DNA of 64,000 bases from Limosilactobacillus avistercoris (GTDB lineage: Bacteria > Bacillota > Bacilli > Lactobacillales > Lactobacillaceae). Location of the stretch: contig NZ_JACSQW010000001.1 of assembly GCF_014836425.1 (NCBI RefSeq), positions 1 through 64,000 on the forward strand, in the 5' to 3' direction. The notes below the pieces were generated by a model, which did no database searches, was not told where the DNA came from, and saw only the letters and a list, made by a program, of their open reading frames with translations. The position numbers and the translations under genes were made by a program. Shown one piece after another: positions 25,563 through 35,175 of this stretch (the stretch's first letter is position 1; each line of letters opens with the position of its first letter).

Positions 25563-26360
25563 TTAGTCACAGTAGACTTTTGTAACCTCACCACTAGTAA
25601 GCGCCATTTTCTTACCATGTTTATCTTCAATCACCAGTCTTGCCTGACTATCAATGCCACACACCCGGCCAACGATTTCAGTTTTTTCCCGCATCACTTT
25701 AACCATTTGTTGGTCAAGGTAATTATGCTGACGATATTGAGCTAAGAACTTGCCGGATTGGTAATTTGCATTTACCTCAATTAGCTGCTTTACAATCTCT
25801 GCAGTCAGCTTATTCCTGTCTACCCCTCGATCCGTAATCGTCTCTGCAATATTTTTTAACGAAGAAGGAAATTGTTTTACGTTAATATTAAGACCGATCC
25901 CGGTAACGTAACAATAAGAATGTTCCTGCATTTGATATACCGATTCGCAAAGGATCCCCCCAATTTTCCTTCCAAAAAGATAGATATCATTTACCCACTT
26001 TAATTGAAACGGAAGGGCTGGGTAAAATTCTTGGAGTGCATTTAGGACGGCCACACCAACACCGGTAGTAAATAAGCCACTCTGTTGAATTTCTCGTGGC
26101 GTCTTATGGGGTAAAACAATCGTCATATAAATTCCTGCATTGGCTGGTGAATAAAATGCCCGACCTAGTTTCCCGTAGCCCGTACTTTGTTGGTTAGCGA
26201 CTACCAACAATTCTTTCTCTAACGAACCTTTTTCCAAAACCTGCTTAGCATAATCCTGGGTTGATGTGACTCGCGATTTCACAACTATTTTTCCAGAAAA
26301 ATTAGAACAAAAATGACTTATCTTCTCTTCAGATAAGTCATTTTTCATTACTTGCTTCAT
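25563..26360 (-). CDS. birA: Biotin-protein ligase (BirA without DNA-binding domain)
   Basis: Joins biotin to the Lys of AccB (biotinyl-AMP intermediate). It is 265 residues and lacks the N-terminal winged helix of bifunctional BirA, so it should not act as a repressor. The catalytic lid region is STGYGKLGRAF (equivalent of GRGRxGR), and the central motif KWVNDIYLFGRKIGGILCE is fully recognisable. A short C-terminal SH3-like domain follows. Its ATG overlaps the fabI stop (TAATG), so it is translated as the last gene of the fab operon, next to the gene for its substrate's complex. Confidence 0.92.
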   Translation of the reverse strand: MKQVMKNDLSEEKISHFCSNFSGKIVVKSRVTSTQDYAKQVLEKGSLEKELLVVANQQSTGYGKLGRAFYSPANAGIYMTIVLPHKTPREIQQSGLFTTGVGVAVLNALQEFYPALPFQLKWVNDIYLFGRKIGGILCESVYQMQEHSYCYVTGIGLNINVKQFPSSLKNIAETITDRGVDRNKLTAEIVKQLIEVNANYQSGKFLAQYRQHNYLDQQMVKVMREKTEIVGRVCGIDSQARLVIEDKHGKKMALTSGEVTKVYCD

Positions 26361-27130
26361 TAAATTAAATGCACACCTTTATCAACATAAATCACGTCAC
26401 CGATAACCCCAGTTGATAGGTCACTCATTAAGAATGCGCAAGTTCCACCAATTTCTTTCAAACTTACACTTTGACCATCAACGGTCCGTTCTTGAGACAT
26501 CTTTAATAGATCCGCGTGACCATTAATTCCCGTAACTGCTAGCGTCTTCACAGCCCCAGCAGAAATAGCATTAACCCTAACATTAGCATCACCCATATCA
26601 CGTGCCAAGTAGCGAACACTTGCCTCTAAGGCTGCCTTAGCAATCCCCATCACGTTATAGTTAGGAATTGCCCGTTCAGAGCCAAAGTAAGTCAAGGTGA
26701 CAATGCTACTTGGATCGTTAAGGAGTTCTAGGCTTTGAGCATACTTTGCCACGGCAATTAATGAGTATGCTGAAATATTTTGGGCAAGTGCATAGCCATC
26801 CCTGCTAACATCAAGGATTGAACCGCCTAATTCTTCTTTTTTTGCGTAGGCAATCGCATGAACGATTCCATCTACGGAGCCAACAGCTTCTTTAATGCTG
26901 GTAAAGGCCTTCTCGATGCTCTCATCATTTGCAACGTCACATTCAAATAGTTGAGCATCATCGCTTACTAACCGTTGAAGGCTGCGCTTCATCCGATCAT
27001 TTTGATATGTATAGATAATGGTAGCTCCTTGACGTTCCATTTCTTGCGCACATCCCCAAGCAATTGAACGTTTATTAGCTACTCCCATTACAATAATCTT
27101 CTTATCTGCTAAAATTCCTGACACTCTCAT
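26360..27130 (-). CDS. fabI: Enoyl-ACP reductase FabI
   Basis: NADH-dependent reduction of trans-2-enoyl-ACP, the last step of each elongation cycle. It is a short-chain dehydrogenase variant with the FabI cofactor start KKIIVMGVANKRSIAWG and the Tyr-(x)6-Lys active site YNVMGIAK. It is 256 residues from the ATG at 27130, which follows GTGGAGG; an in-frame GTG six bases on is an alternative. The longer in-frame start inside accA has no ribosome-binding site. Located between accA and birA in the operon. It is the triclosan-sensitive FabI type, not FabK or FabL. Confidence 0.94.
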   Translation of the reverse strand: MRVSGILADKKIIVMGVANKRSIAWGCAQEMERQGATIIYTYQNDRMKRSLQRLVSDDAQLFECDVANDESIEKAFTSIKEAVGSVDGIVHAIAYAKKEELGGSILDVSRDGYALAQNISAYSLIAVAKYAQSLELLNDPSSIVTLTYFGSERAIPNYNVMGIAKAALEASVRYLARDMGDANVRVNAISAGAVKTLAVTGINGHADLLKMSQERTVDGQSVSLKEIGGTCAFLMSDLSTGVIGDVIYVDKGVHLI

Positions 27131-27140
27131 CAAACCTCCA

Positions 27141-27911
27141 CTAAAATTTGCGGTACCGTTCATACCGCTGTTTTAATAAGTCTTCTACCGGCATTTTTTG
27201 CAGTTGACTAAGCTGCTGTTGGAGAACTCGATCAATATTCTGGACAACCTGCCGATGATCGTTTGGTTCTTCGAGAATGCCGTCAATAATATGTTTTTGT
27301 TGCAAATCATGAGGGGTCAATTGCATAATTTGAGCTGCTTCATCTGCCCGACTACTGTCTTTCCACAAAATTGAAGCAAATCCTTCTGGTGACAAAATAG
27401 AATATGTACTATTTTCTAGCATCCAGACTTGATCACCACTGGCGAGGGCTAGGGCACCCCCACTGCCTCCTTCACCAAAAATTACGGTAATGATTGGTAT
27501 TGGTAGCTGACTCATTTCTAAAATATTTTGGGCAATTGCTGCTCCCTGACCTGTTTCTTCTGCTTCTTGTCCTGGATATGCCCCAGGAGTATTAACAAAG
27601 CAAAGGACCGGTCGGTGAAACTTTGCAGCCTGTTTCATCAGGTGCAACGATTTTCGGTAACCAGCTGGTGTAGGGCAACCAAAGTGCTTGTTTACCTTAT
27701 CTTCTATCGTGTCACCCTTATCAATTGCGATCACCGTTACTGGTTGCCCATGAAAAAGACCAATTCCACCAATAACAGCTGGGTTATCGCTACCAATTCC
27801 ACCGGCATGCAATTCCATAAAATCACTTAACAGCGAATGAACAATTTGCTCACCAGTTATTTTTTGCTCAGCTCGTGATGCTGCAACAATTTGACCTGCT
27901 GACTTAGCCAA
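27141..27911 (-). CDS. accA: Acetyl-CoA carboxylase carboxyltransferase subunit alpha
   Basis: With AccD it transfers the carboxyl group from carboxybiotin to acetyl-CoA, making malonyl-CoA. About 256 residues, with the crotonase-like core including FVNTPGAYPGQEAEETGQG and FGEGGSGGALALASGD (oxyanion glycines). I favour the TTG at 27911 because GGAGG is 8 bases upstream; the ATG at 27926 overlaps that site and the accD stop. It is shorter than the E. coli protein, as usual in this group. Downstream of accD and upstream of fabI. Confidence 0.93.
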   Translation of the reverse strand: MAKSAGQIVAASRAEQKITGEQIVHSLLSDFMELHAGGIGSDNPAVIGGIGLFHGQPVTVIAIDKGDTIEDKVNKHFGCPTPAGYRKSLHLMKQAAKFHRPVLCFVNTPGAYPGQEAEETGQGAAIAQNILEMSQLPIPIITVIFGEGGSGGALALASGDQVWMLENSTYSILSPEGFASILWKDSSRADEAAQIMQLTPHDLQQKHIIDGILEEPNDHRQVVQNIDRVLQQQLSQLQKMPVEDLLKQRYERYRKF

Positions 27912-27915
27912 GTTA

Positions 27916-28752
27916 TCACCCTCCATATTTTAATAGCCATTGCAGAGTTTGTTTTTCATCTTGACGACGAACAATTCGATCAATGAAGCCATGACTAAGT
28001 AATGTTTCTGCATCCTGCAAATCACGAGGAATCTTTTGGTGCATCATTTGTTCAATAACTCGTCGTCCTGCAAAGCCGACTAAAGCATGTGGCTCGGCAA
28101 GGGTAATGTCACCCTGCATTGCAAAACTTGCTGTTACCCCACCGGTAGTTGGATCGGTTAATACGACAACGTACAAAAGGCCTGCCTGTGAATGACGCTT
28201 AACCGCTGCACTAACTTTTGCCATCTGCATTAATGACATAATTCCTTCTTGCATCCGGGCACCACCTGAAGCAGTGAATAATACTACCGGCAATTCTTGC
28301 TCAGTTGACCGCTCAAACAACCGCGTAATCTTTTCACCAGTTACGGTTCCGAGCGATCCTATAATAAATGTTGGGTCCATAATCCCTAACCCAAATTTTT
28401 CCTGACCAATCATGGCGGTTCCCGTTAACACGGAATCATTCAATTTCGTTCGTTGTTGGGCCTTCGCAAGTTTTTGATCATATCCCGGAAAATTAAGGAG
28501 ATCCGTTGTCTGCAAATCAGTATCAAATTCAGTGAATTGATCAACCAACCAATTTAGACGTTGCCGAGCACTTATTCGAAAACCGTAAAAGCAATTTGGA
28601 CATGTCTGGTACTGATCTAAATCATCAGTAAGAACCGTCGTTTCACATTTTGGGCATTTTGTCCATAAATTATCCGGTACTTTAGCGTCGGCTTCTCGAT
28701 CGGCTTTAATATGATGGGCTGTAAGAGTGTTGTTATGATCGTACAAGTTCAT
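27916..28752 (-). CDS. accD: Acetyl-CoA carboxylase carboxyltransferase subunit beta
   Basis: Partner of AccA. It is 278 residues with an N-terminal Cys4 zinc finger (WTKCPKCETTV...YQTCPNCFYGF, residues about 31-58) and a carboxyltransferase core (FTASGGARMQEG, DPTTGGVTASFAMQGD). The start overlaps the end of accC by 20 bases. The ATG is preceded by AAGGAG at a long spacing (13 bases), so coupling to accC translation is likely. Confidence 0.93.
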   Translation of the reverse strand: MNLYDHNNTLTAHHIKADREADAKVPDNLWTKCPKCETTVLTDDLDQYQTCPNCFYGFRISARQRLNWLVDQFTEFDTDLQTTDLLNFPGYDQKLAKAQQRTKLNDSVLTGTAMIGQEKFGLGIMDPTFIIGSLGTVTGEKITRLFERSTEQELPVVLFTASGGARMQEGIMSLMQMAKVSAAVKRHSQAGLLYVVVLTDPTTGGVTASFAMQGDITLAEPHALVGFAGRRVIEQMMHQKIPRDLQDAETLLSHGFIDRIVRRQDEKQTLQWLLKYGG

Positions 28753-30121
28753 TGCGACTATGGTTCTCCTTCCACCGCTTTAAAAATACTTTTTCTAAGT
28801 AACTAGTTGTAAAATCACCTTTAATAAAAGTAGGATCCTGAAGAATTGCCAATTGAATTTCTTGGTTAGTCTTTATTCCCTCAATAACCATCTCGTTAAG
28901 TAGCCGTTTAATCTTCTCGATTGCTTCTGCTCGGTCATGGCCAAGGGCAATCACTTTAGCAACCATTGAATCGTAAAATGGTGTCACCTTTGCCCCCTGG
29001 TAAAGATCTGTATCAATTCTCATTCCCAGGTTACCAACCGGTAGATATAAGTACTTAATATTCCCGGTAGATGGCATGAAGTTATTATTAGGATCCTCTG
29101 CATTTATTCGACATTCAATTGCCGCACCGTTAATTTGGATATCTGACTGGTCAAATGGTAAATCCTCACCAGCAGCCACTTTTAACTGTGCTTTTACAAG
29201 GTCGATCCCGGTTACCATTTCCGTTACGGTATGTTCGACTTGAATCCGCGTATTCATTTCCATGAAGTAGAAATGGTGATCCTGATCCATTAAGAATTCG
29301 ATTGTTCCTGTATTTAGGTAATCGATCCCGTTAATAGCCCTTAAGGCAATCTGGCCTAGTTGCTTTCGTTCCTGTTCAGTTACTAACTGACACGGACTTT
29401 CCTCTAGGACCTTCTGCTTATTAATTTGAAGTGAACAGTCTCTTTCCGGGAAGTAAACAGCATGACCTGCTTGATCACGAAACACCTGGACTTCAATGTG
29501 CTTGACGTTCTCCATGATCTTTTCGATATACATGTGATCGTCACCAAAGGCTAATTTGGCTTCACTTTGGGCTTCATTAAATGAATCAGTCATCGCTGCT
29601 TCATCATTAATTCGTCGAATTCCCTTACCGCCACCACCAGCGGCAGCCTTGATTAATACCGGGTAACCAATTTTCGCTGCCACCCGTTTTGCCTCATTTA
29701 CGTCCTGAATATAGTCATCACTTCCTGGAATCACCGGAACACCAAGCCGCTTCATTTGCTGCCGAGCGTGTTCCTTGTTCCCCATCAAATCAATAATCTT
29801 TGCATCCGGACCAATAAAGGTAATCCCACAGGCCTGACACATTTCAGCAAACTTACTATTTTCCGAAAGAAAACCAAATCCAGGGTGAATTGCCTGGGCG
29901 CCCGTACCAATAGCAGCAGCTAAAATATTCTTCATATTTAGGTATGATTCCTGAGGCCGTGCTCCACCGACACAAACTGCTTCGTCAGCTAATTGAACGT
30001 GGAGACTTTCCCGGTCAGCCGCAGAATAAACGGCAACTGACTTTATTCCCAACTCATGAAGGGAACGAATAATCCGAACAGCAATTTCGCCTCGATTTGC
30101 TACTAAAACTTTCGAAAACAT
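28733..30121 (-). CDS. accC: Acetyl-CoA carboxylase, biotin carboxylase subunit
   Basis: ATP-grasp enzyme that carboxylates the biotin of AccB. About 462 residues from the ATG at 30121, which has AAGGTGA 8 bases upstream and gives the classic N-terminus MFSKVLVANRGEIAVRIIR. Key motifs are the Gly-rich loop KAAAGGGGKGIRR, the metal-binding FLMDQDHHFYFMEMNTRIQVEHTVTE region and the downstream Arg. The upstream in-frame start at 30142 would overlap fabZ and lacks a ribosome-binding site. Confidence 0.95.
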   Translation of the reverse strand: MFSKVLVANRGEIAVRIIRSLHELGIKSVAVYSAADRESLHVQLADEAVCVGGARPQESYLNMKNILAAAIGTGAQAIHPGFGFLSENSKFAEMCQACGITFIGPDAKIIDLMGNKEHARQQMKRLGVPVIPGSDDYIQDVNEAKRVAAKIGYPVLIKAAAGGGGKGIRRINDEAAMTDSFNEAQSEAKLAFGDDHMYIEKIMENVKHIEVQVFRDQAGHAVYFPERDCSLQINKQKVLEESPCQLVTEQERKQLGQIALRAINGIDYLNTGTIEFLMDQDHHFYFMEMNTRIQVEHTVTEMVTGIDLVKAQLKVAAGEDLPFDQSDIQINGAAIECRINAEDPNNNFMPSTGNIKYLYLPVGNLGMRIDTDLYQGAKVTPFYDSMVAKVIALGHDRAEAIEKIKRLLNEMVIEGIKTNQEIQLAILQDPTFIKGDFTTSYLEKVFLKRWKENHSRNELVRS

Positions 30122-30134
30122 TTCACCACTCACC

Positions 30135-30569
30135 TTATCCAATAAAAAATGTTAATTCTGCTGAACAAGTTCGTTGACCATTAACTGTTGCTTCTGCCTT
30201 CCCTTCACCGATGTTGCGGTGGATCTTAGTTAGGTGAACTTCTAACCGCATTACATCTCCGGGACGAACGACTTTACGAAACTCAGCGGTCTTGATACCG
30301 CCAAAGTAAGCTGTCTTTCCCTTAAATTTAGGAGACGATAACAATGCTACCGCTCCAGTCTGCGCTAGGGATTCAACAATTAGTGCTCCTGGTAATACAG
30401 GATTATTAGGAAAATGTCCGTTAAAGACTTCCTCATTAATTGTCACATTACGACGTGCAACCGCCATTTCACCAGGAACTAACTCATCAACGTGATCAAT
30501 TAATAACATTGGGTAGCGGTGAGGAAGGATCTTCTGGATTGCCGTGACGTCTAAATCAACTTTAGCCAT
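30135..30569 (-). CDS. fabZ: 3-hydroxyacyl-ACP dehydratase FabZ
   Basis: Dehydrates 3-hydroxyacyl-ACP to trans-2-enoyl-ACP. It is 144 residues of hotdog fold with the active-site His in FNGHFPNNPVLPGALIVESLAQ (Glu also conserved). One of two FabZ-like proteins in the cluster. This copy, between accB and accC, has the ordinary FabZ start (LPHRYPMLLIDHVDEL) and is the likely housekeeping dehydratase. The stop is followed by accC and the start is 2 bases after the accB stop. Confidence 0.93.
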   Translation of the reverse strand: MAKVDLDVTAIQKILPHRYPMLLIDHVDELVPGEMAVARRNVTINEEVFNGHFPNNPVLPGALIVESLAQTGAVALLSSPKFKGKTAYFGGIKTAEFRKVVRPGDVMRLEVHLTKIHRNIGEGKAEATVNGQRTCSAELTFFIG

Positions 30570-30571
30570 TG

Positions 30572-31006
30572 CTACTCTCCTTCTTTAATTTCAAAAAGTG
30601 GTTGCTGATATTCCACCAGCTCACCATTATCAACGTTAATGGCAGAAACCGTTCCAGCAACTTCACTTTTTACTTCTGTCATCATTTTCATTGCTTCAAT
30701 CACACAAACAACGTCACCCTTGTTAACGTGGATTCCCACCTTAACATATGGTGGTTGATCTGGTTTTGATTGAAGGTAAACCGTTCCTACGAGGGGAGCT
30801 TTAATTTGGGCTCCCCGTGGTTCATTTTTAGAGGAGTGCTTTACTGGTTGATCAGCCACCTCAGGAGTATTAGTTACTGGCTCTTGAGAAGCTGGTCGAT
30901 CATTTTTACTCAGATAGAGATGAAAGCTACCGTCCTCGATCTTCAATTCCCGGACAGATGACTTTTCAAACTCTGTCATAACTTTTTGAACATTATCGAC
31001 ATCCAC
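30572..31006 (-). CDS. accB: Biotin carboxyl carrier protein of acetyl-CoA carboxylase
   Basis: Carries biotin between AccC and AccA/AccD. 144 residues: an N-terminal amphipathic segment, a Pro/Gln/Ser-rich linker (about 38-66), and the C-terminal biotinyl domain with the target Lys107 in EAMKMMTE. The start is GTG directly after the fabF stop. Lys107 is the expected substrate of the BirA encoded at the end of this operon. Confidence 0.94.
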   Translation of the reverse strand: MDVDNVQKVMTEFEKSSVRELKIEDGSFHLYLSKNDRPASQEPVTNTPEVADQPVKHSSKNEPRGAQIKAPLVGTVYLQSKPDQPPYVKVGIHVNKGDVVCVIEAMKMMTEVKSEVAGTVSAINVDNGELVEYQQPLFEIKEGE

Positions 31007-32245
31007 TTAATCATCCACCCACTTTCGGAAAGCTAATACTGCATTATGACCACCAAAGCCAAAGGAGTTGCTTAATGCGTATTCTGCATCAGCATCGTCT
31101 TGGTTATCAGCAGTCACTAAGTTAACGCTACACTCTGGATCCTGGTTAAAGCACCCAACATTTTGTGGTAGTTTTCCTTTTTCTAGAGCAGCGATAGTAA
31201 CAACTGCTTCAATCGCTCCGGCAGCTCCTAGGAGGTGACCAGTCATCCCCTTAATAGAACTAACACGAACCTGACTATCCTCACCGAAGACCTTATTAAT
31301 TGCTAGGGACTCACCACTGTCATTGGCATGGGTTGCGGTTCCGTGAGCATTAATATAATCAACGTCACTGGCTTGAATCCCAGCTTCATCAATTGCGTTT
31401 TGCATTGCCCGTGTTGCGCCTTTACCTTCCGGATCAGGAGCGGTTATATGGTAGGCATCACAAGTGGCACCGTAACCGACAACTTCACCAAGAATCTTGG
31501 CATTCCGCTTCTTAGCGTGTTCCAAACTTTCGAGGACAAGCGTTCCGGCACCTTCACCAAGGACAAAACCATTCCGGTCCCTATCAAATGGCAACGAAGC
31601 CTTCTCTGGATCCTCACTTGTCGAAAGTGCATTTAAGGACGCAAAGCCCGCAATTCCGATTTCGTTAACGGATGCTTCTGCACCACCGGCAATCATTACC
31701 TGAGCCCGGCCTTCCTTCACTTGACGGTAAGCTTCACCGATTGAATTCGTACCGGTAGCACAAGCAGTTGTGATTGATGTACAAATGTTTTGGGCGTTAA
31801 AACGAATTGCGATGTTTCCGGCAGCCATGTTTGAGATTGCCATTGGAACAAACATTGGTGAAACCCGCCGTGGTCCCTTATCATGCATCTTAATTACTTG
31901 TTCTTGAATTGTGGTTAATCCACCAATTCCTGAACCGTAAATAACTCCCAAACCTTCTGGATCCGTATTTTCTTCAGTGATTCCAGCTTGCTCAATTGCT
32001 TCAACTGCTGTCTGGATCGCATATTGAGAATATAAATCCATCCGGCGAGCAGCTTTTTTACCAACAACTGCCTTTGGATCAAAGTCATCAACTTCACCAG
32101 CAACAGTAATTCCAGTTTCACTTGCATCAAACTTAGTAATTGGTTTAATCCCAACTTTTCCCGCTAAGCTATTGTTAACAAATTCATCTAATCCGTTACC
32201 ATTTGGCGCAATTGCACCCATTCCAGTAACTACTACCCTTGTCAT
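31007..32245 (-). CDS. fabF: Beta-ketoacyl-ACP synthase II
   Basis: Condenses acyl-ACP with malonyl-ACP in elongation. 412 residues from the ATG at 32245 (TAGGAG 8 bases upstream; the GTG at 32254 is too close to it). The thiolase fold has the nucleophile Cys162 in TTACATGTNSIG and the two active-site His in NAHGTATHANDSGE and GMTGHLLGAAGAIE. It is the only FabF in the window, so it may have to serve both saturated and unsaturated branches if no FabB/FabO exists elsewhere. Confidence 0.95.
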   Translation of the reverse strand: MTRVVVTGMGAIAPNGNGLDEFVNNSLAGKVGIKPITKFDASETGITVAGEVDDFDPKAVVGKKAARRMDLYSQYAIQTAVEAIEQAGITEENTDPEGLGVIYGSGIGGLTTIQEQVIKMHDKGPRRVSPMFVPMAISNMAAGNIAIRFNAQNICTSITTACATGTNSIGEAYRQVKEGRAQVMIAGGAEASVNEIGIAGFASLNALSTSEDPEKASLPFDRDRNGFVLGEGAGTLVLESLEHAKKRNAKILGEVVGYGATCDAYHITAPDPEGKGATRAMQNAIDEAGIQASDVDYINAHGTATHANDSGESLAINKVFGEDSQVRVSSIKGMTGHLLGAAGAIEAVVTIAALEKGKLPQNVGCFNQDPECSVNLVTADNQDDADAEYALSNSFGFGGHNAVLAFRKWVDD

Positions 32246-32256
32246 TTTATCCACTC

Positions 32257-32988
32257 CTAAATGGTCATTCCGCCGTCAATTACGATGGTTTGTCCCGTCA
32301 TATAGTCATTTTGGGCCAAAAAAAGTACCGCTTGGGCAACTTCTTCTGGTTTCCCTAGTCGTTTTAGCGGAATTTGGTCAACTATTCTTTTTTGATTACG
32401 TTCTGATAGAGCAGCCGTCATGTAACTGGCAATCATTCCCGGAGCAACAGCATTACTCCGGATACCACGTAACGCTCCTTCTTGAGCAACGGTCTTTGTC
32501 AAACCAATTATCCCCGCCTTGCTGGCAGCATAATTAGCCTGACCGACGTTCCCGTGAATTCCAACTACACTTGTAATGTTTACAAAGCAGCCGCTCTTTT
32601 GCTTATACATCTTCTTCAAGATCGCCTTCGTTAGTAGGAAAGTTCCTCTTAAATTGACGTTAATAACATCATCAAAATCACTCTGCTTCATTGCAACTAG
32701 TAATTTATCCTTGTTCATCCCAGCATTATTCACAACAACGTCTATATGACCATAAGCCTGCCAAGCAGAATCAGCTAGTTGCTGAACATCATCAGGGTTA
32801 GCCAGATCCGCAGTGATAAAAGTGTAATTATCCTGAAAATACTTTAATTTTTCCCCTTCTTCTGCGCTCAATGAATGGCGACCATGAAGAATCACCTTAC
32901 TCCCTGCTCTTAAAAAGGCTAATGCAGTAGCATTCCCAATTCCGCGGGTACTTCCGGTAATTAAAACGACCTTATCTTTTAACTCCAT
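32257..32988 (-). CDS. fabG: 3-oxoacyl-ACP reductase FabG
   Basis: NADPH-dependent reduction of 3-ketoacyl-ACP. 243 residues, a classical short-chain dehydrogenase: TGSTRGIG (11-18) for cofactor, NNAG (87-90), and catalytic Ser140, Tyr153 and Lys157 (YAASK). Ends GQTIVIDGGM. Its start overlaps the fabD stop by about 10 bases, so the two are translationally coupled. Confidence 0.94.
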   Translation of the reverse strand: MELKDKVVLITGSTRGIGNATALAFLRAGSKVILHGRHSLSAEEGEKLKYFQDNYTFITADLANPDDVQQLADSAWQAYGHIDVVVNNAGMNKDKLLVAMKQSDFDDVINVNLRGTFLLTKAILKKMYKQKSGCFVNITSVVGIHGNVGQANYAASKAGIIGLTKTVAQEGALRGIRSNAVAPGMIASYMTAALSERNQKRIVDQIPLKRLGKPEEVAQAVLFLAQNDYMTGQTIVIDGGMTI

Positions 32989-33911
32989 TCCTGATGCTCC
33001 TTTATAAATGCTTGGTAGTCCTCAATTGAGGAAATATGTTCACAGTTCAAACTTCTGTTTACCTGACGAGCAAACCGACTGAGAGTCTTTCCTGGTCCGA
33101 TCTCAAGCACTCCATTAATTTGTTCATATTCAACTAATTTCTGGAGATCCTCCCCAAAATGGGTTGGCTGTGCTAATTGGAGTTCAAGGATTTCCGCAAT
33201 GTTATCAGCAGCAAAAGGCTGAATAGTGGTATTACTAATTACCGGAACTTCTGGCTCAGTGAATACCACGTCCTTTAACCGCTGATGCATTTTTTGTCGT
33301 GCTGGATTAAACAATGCAGTATGAAAGGCCCCACTAACGTTTAATACAACTACTCGCTTAGCAGCTTCCTGTTGTTTCAATAACTCCGCAACTAGCTGTA
33401 CCTCTTTTTCTGGGCCACCGATTACTAGTTGTCGTGGTGAATTATAATTTGCGACCGTCACTTTAGGATGGTCCTTTAATACCCGGTTAACACTATCCAA
33501 ATCAGGATTAATTAACGCGGCCAAACTACTTGCTACGGCATCAGCATCAGCTTGCATATACCGTCCACGATCGGCTAATAAACTCAATCCTGGTTTAAGC
33601 GCCAATGCTCCAGCGCTAATTAAAGCGGCATACTCGCCAAGCGATAAACCAATCATTCCCGCAACCGGTAATTTTGGTAAATCACGTTGGAGCATTCTAT
33701 AGATTCCACAACTAACAGCAACTAATGCTGGTTGAACATTCTTGGTTTCATCCAGTTCTCCCTGTTCACTCTTTAGTATCCGAATAATATCTAGTTCCGT
33801 TGCTTCGCTTGCTGCTTGAATTGTCTGCTTAAACAAGTCGTCAGTTAAAAAATCAAGCCCCATTCCTGGCTTCTGTGATCCCTGACCACTAAAAAGAATT
33901 CCGAGCTTCAT
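32979..33911 (-). CDS. fabD: Malonyl-CoA:ACP transacylase
   Basis: Moves malonyl from CoA to ACP, supplying FabH and FabF. 310 residues with the N-terminal FSGQGSQKPGMG, nucleophile Ser90 in GLSLGEYAAL, and His in SGAFHTALF. Located two bases after acpP, its acceptor substrate gene, and overlapping fabG. Confidence 0.94.
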   Translation of the reverse strand: MKLGILFSGQGSQKPGMGLDFLTDDLFKQTIQAASEATELDIIRILKSEQGELDETKNVQPALVAVSCGIYRMLQRDLPKLPVAGMIGLSLGEYAALISAGALALKPGLSLLADRGRYMQADADAVASSLAALINPDLDSVNRVLKDHPKVTVANYNSPRQLVIGGPEKEVQLVAELLKQQEAAKRVVVLNVSGAFHTALFNPARQKMHQRLKDVVFTEPEVPVISNTTIQPFAADNIAEILELQLAQPTHFGEDLQKLVEYEQINGVLEIGPGKTLSRFARQVNRSLNCEHISSIEDYQAFIKEHQEWS

Positions 33912-33913
33912 TA

Positions 33914-34162
33914 TTACTTATCAGCAGGTAACTTCTTCGCAACGTAATCTACAACGTCACCAATAGTTTCAACCTTGGCATCGTCGTCATCTAATTCAAT
34001 ATCAAACTTATCTTCTAATTCATTCATGATTTCAAAGACATCTAAACTATCAGCGTTTAAGTCGTTTTGAATGTGAGTTTCCAAAGTAATCTTTTCTGCA
34101 GAAACGTCCAATTCGTCAGCGGTAATGTCCTTAACAGTGTTAAAAATTTCTTCTTTAGTCAT
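33914..34162 (-). CDS. acpP: Acyl carrier protein
   Basis: Carries growing acyl chains. 82 residues, strongly acidic, with the phosphopantetheine attachment Ser39 in LNADSLDVFEIM. Sits between fabH and fabD in the operon. A second ACP may exist elsewhere; this one is the fatty-acid ACP by context. Confidence 0.95.
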   Translation of the reverse strand: MTKEEIFNTVKDITADELDVSAEKITLETHIQNDLNADSLDVFEIMNELEDKFDIELDDDDAKVETIGDVVDYVAKKLPADK

Positions 34163-34185
34163 TTTTCTTTTCCTCTTTCTATTTA

Positions 34186-35154
34186 CTAATATTTAATTAC
34201 CATTGCCCCAGTAGTGAGGCCACCACCAAAGCCGGCTAGTACAACTAACGATCCCCGATGAACCTGCCCATTACGAACACATTCATCCAGTAAAATTGGC
34301 TCGCTAGCTGCAGATGTATTTCCATACCGATCGATATTGATCGGGAACTTAGTTATTGGTTGGTTCAACCGCTTAGCTACTTGTGCGATTATTCTGGCAT
34401 TTGCCTGGTGGAGTAAAAATAAATCCACTTGATCTGCTGTAACTTGAGCACTATCCATGGCTGCTTGAATAGATCGCGGCACTTCATGAGTTGCAAATCG
34501 ATATACCTCTCGACCATTCATTTGAAATGGGGCTAATGAAGTAACTGGCTTAGGAAAACTCCCGCCAACTGTTGTCTGACCAGCAACTAATTTGTCACCT
34601 AAATTGCCAAATGTTGCTAAATCCATCCCCATCAAATGATGTTCGGAGCTTTTTTCAATTGCTACTCCACCAGCACCGTCACCAAAGAGTACCGCCGTTC
34701 TGCGGTCATTCCAGTCAATAATTTTCGAAAGAACTTCACTCCCGATTACAACTGCCCGTGACTTATTAGTACTAGCTAATAATCCATTAGCAACAGTTAA
34801 CGCGTAAATAAAACCCGAACAAGCAGCCGAAACGTCAAATGCCAACGCTTTGGTCATTCCTAATTTTCCTTGGACAATTGCAGCCGTTGAAGGAGTATAC
34901 GAATCGGGAGACATCGTTGCTACAATAACTAGGTCAACCGATTCTGGTTCCCAGTTAGTTTGCTTAAGCAACTTTTGCCCAACCTTAACGGCTAGGTCTG
35001 AAGTATTTTCCTTCAGACTTATGTGTCGTTCAGAAATTCCCGTCCGCGTTTTGATCCATTCATCGCTTGTATCCATCAGTTCACTTAACTGATCATTAGT
35101 TTTTACTAATGGCGGTACGTAACCTGCGGTTGATACAATTTTCCAATTATCCAT
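34186..35154 (-). CDS. fabH: Beta-ketoacyl-ACP synthase III
   Basis: Initiates fatty-acid synthesis by condensing acetyl-CoA (or a short branched acyl-CoA) with malonyl-ACP. 322 residues with nucleophile Cys112 in SAACSGF, His in LLHQANARI and Asn in DRYGNTSAAS, the complete Cys-His-Asn triad. Lies 21 bases downstream of fabT and upstream of acpP. Confidence 0.95.
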   Translation of the reverse strand: MDNWKIVSTAGYVPPLVKTNDQLSELMDTSDEWIKTRTGISERHISLKENTSDLAVKVGQKLLKQTNWEPESVDLVIVATMSPDSYTPSTAAIVQGKLGMTKALAFDVSAACSGFIYALTVANGLLASTNKSRAVVIGSEVLSKIIDWNDRRTAVLFGDGAGGVAIEKSSEHHLMGMDLATFGNLGDKLVAGQTTVGGSFPKPVTSLAPFQMNGREVYRFATHEVPRSIQAAMDSAQVTADQVDLFLLHQANARIIAQVAKRLNQPITKFPINIDRYGNTSAASEPILLDECVRNGQVHRGSLVVLAGFGGGLTTGAMVIKY

Positions 35155-35175
35155 TACTTCTCTTTCCCCTACTCA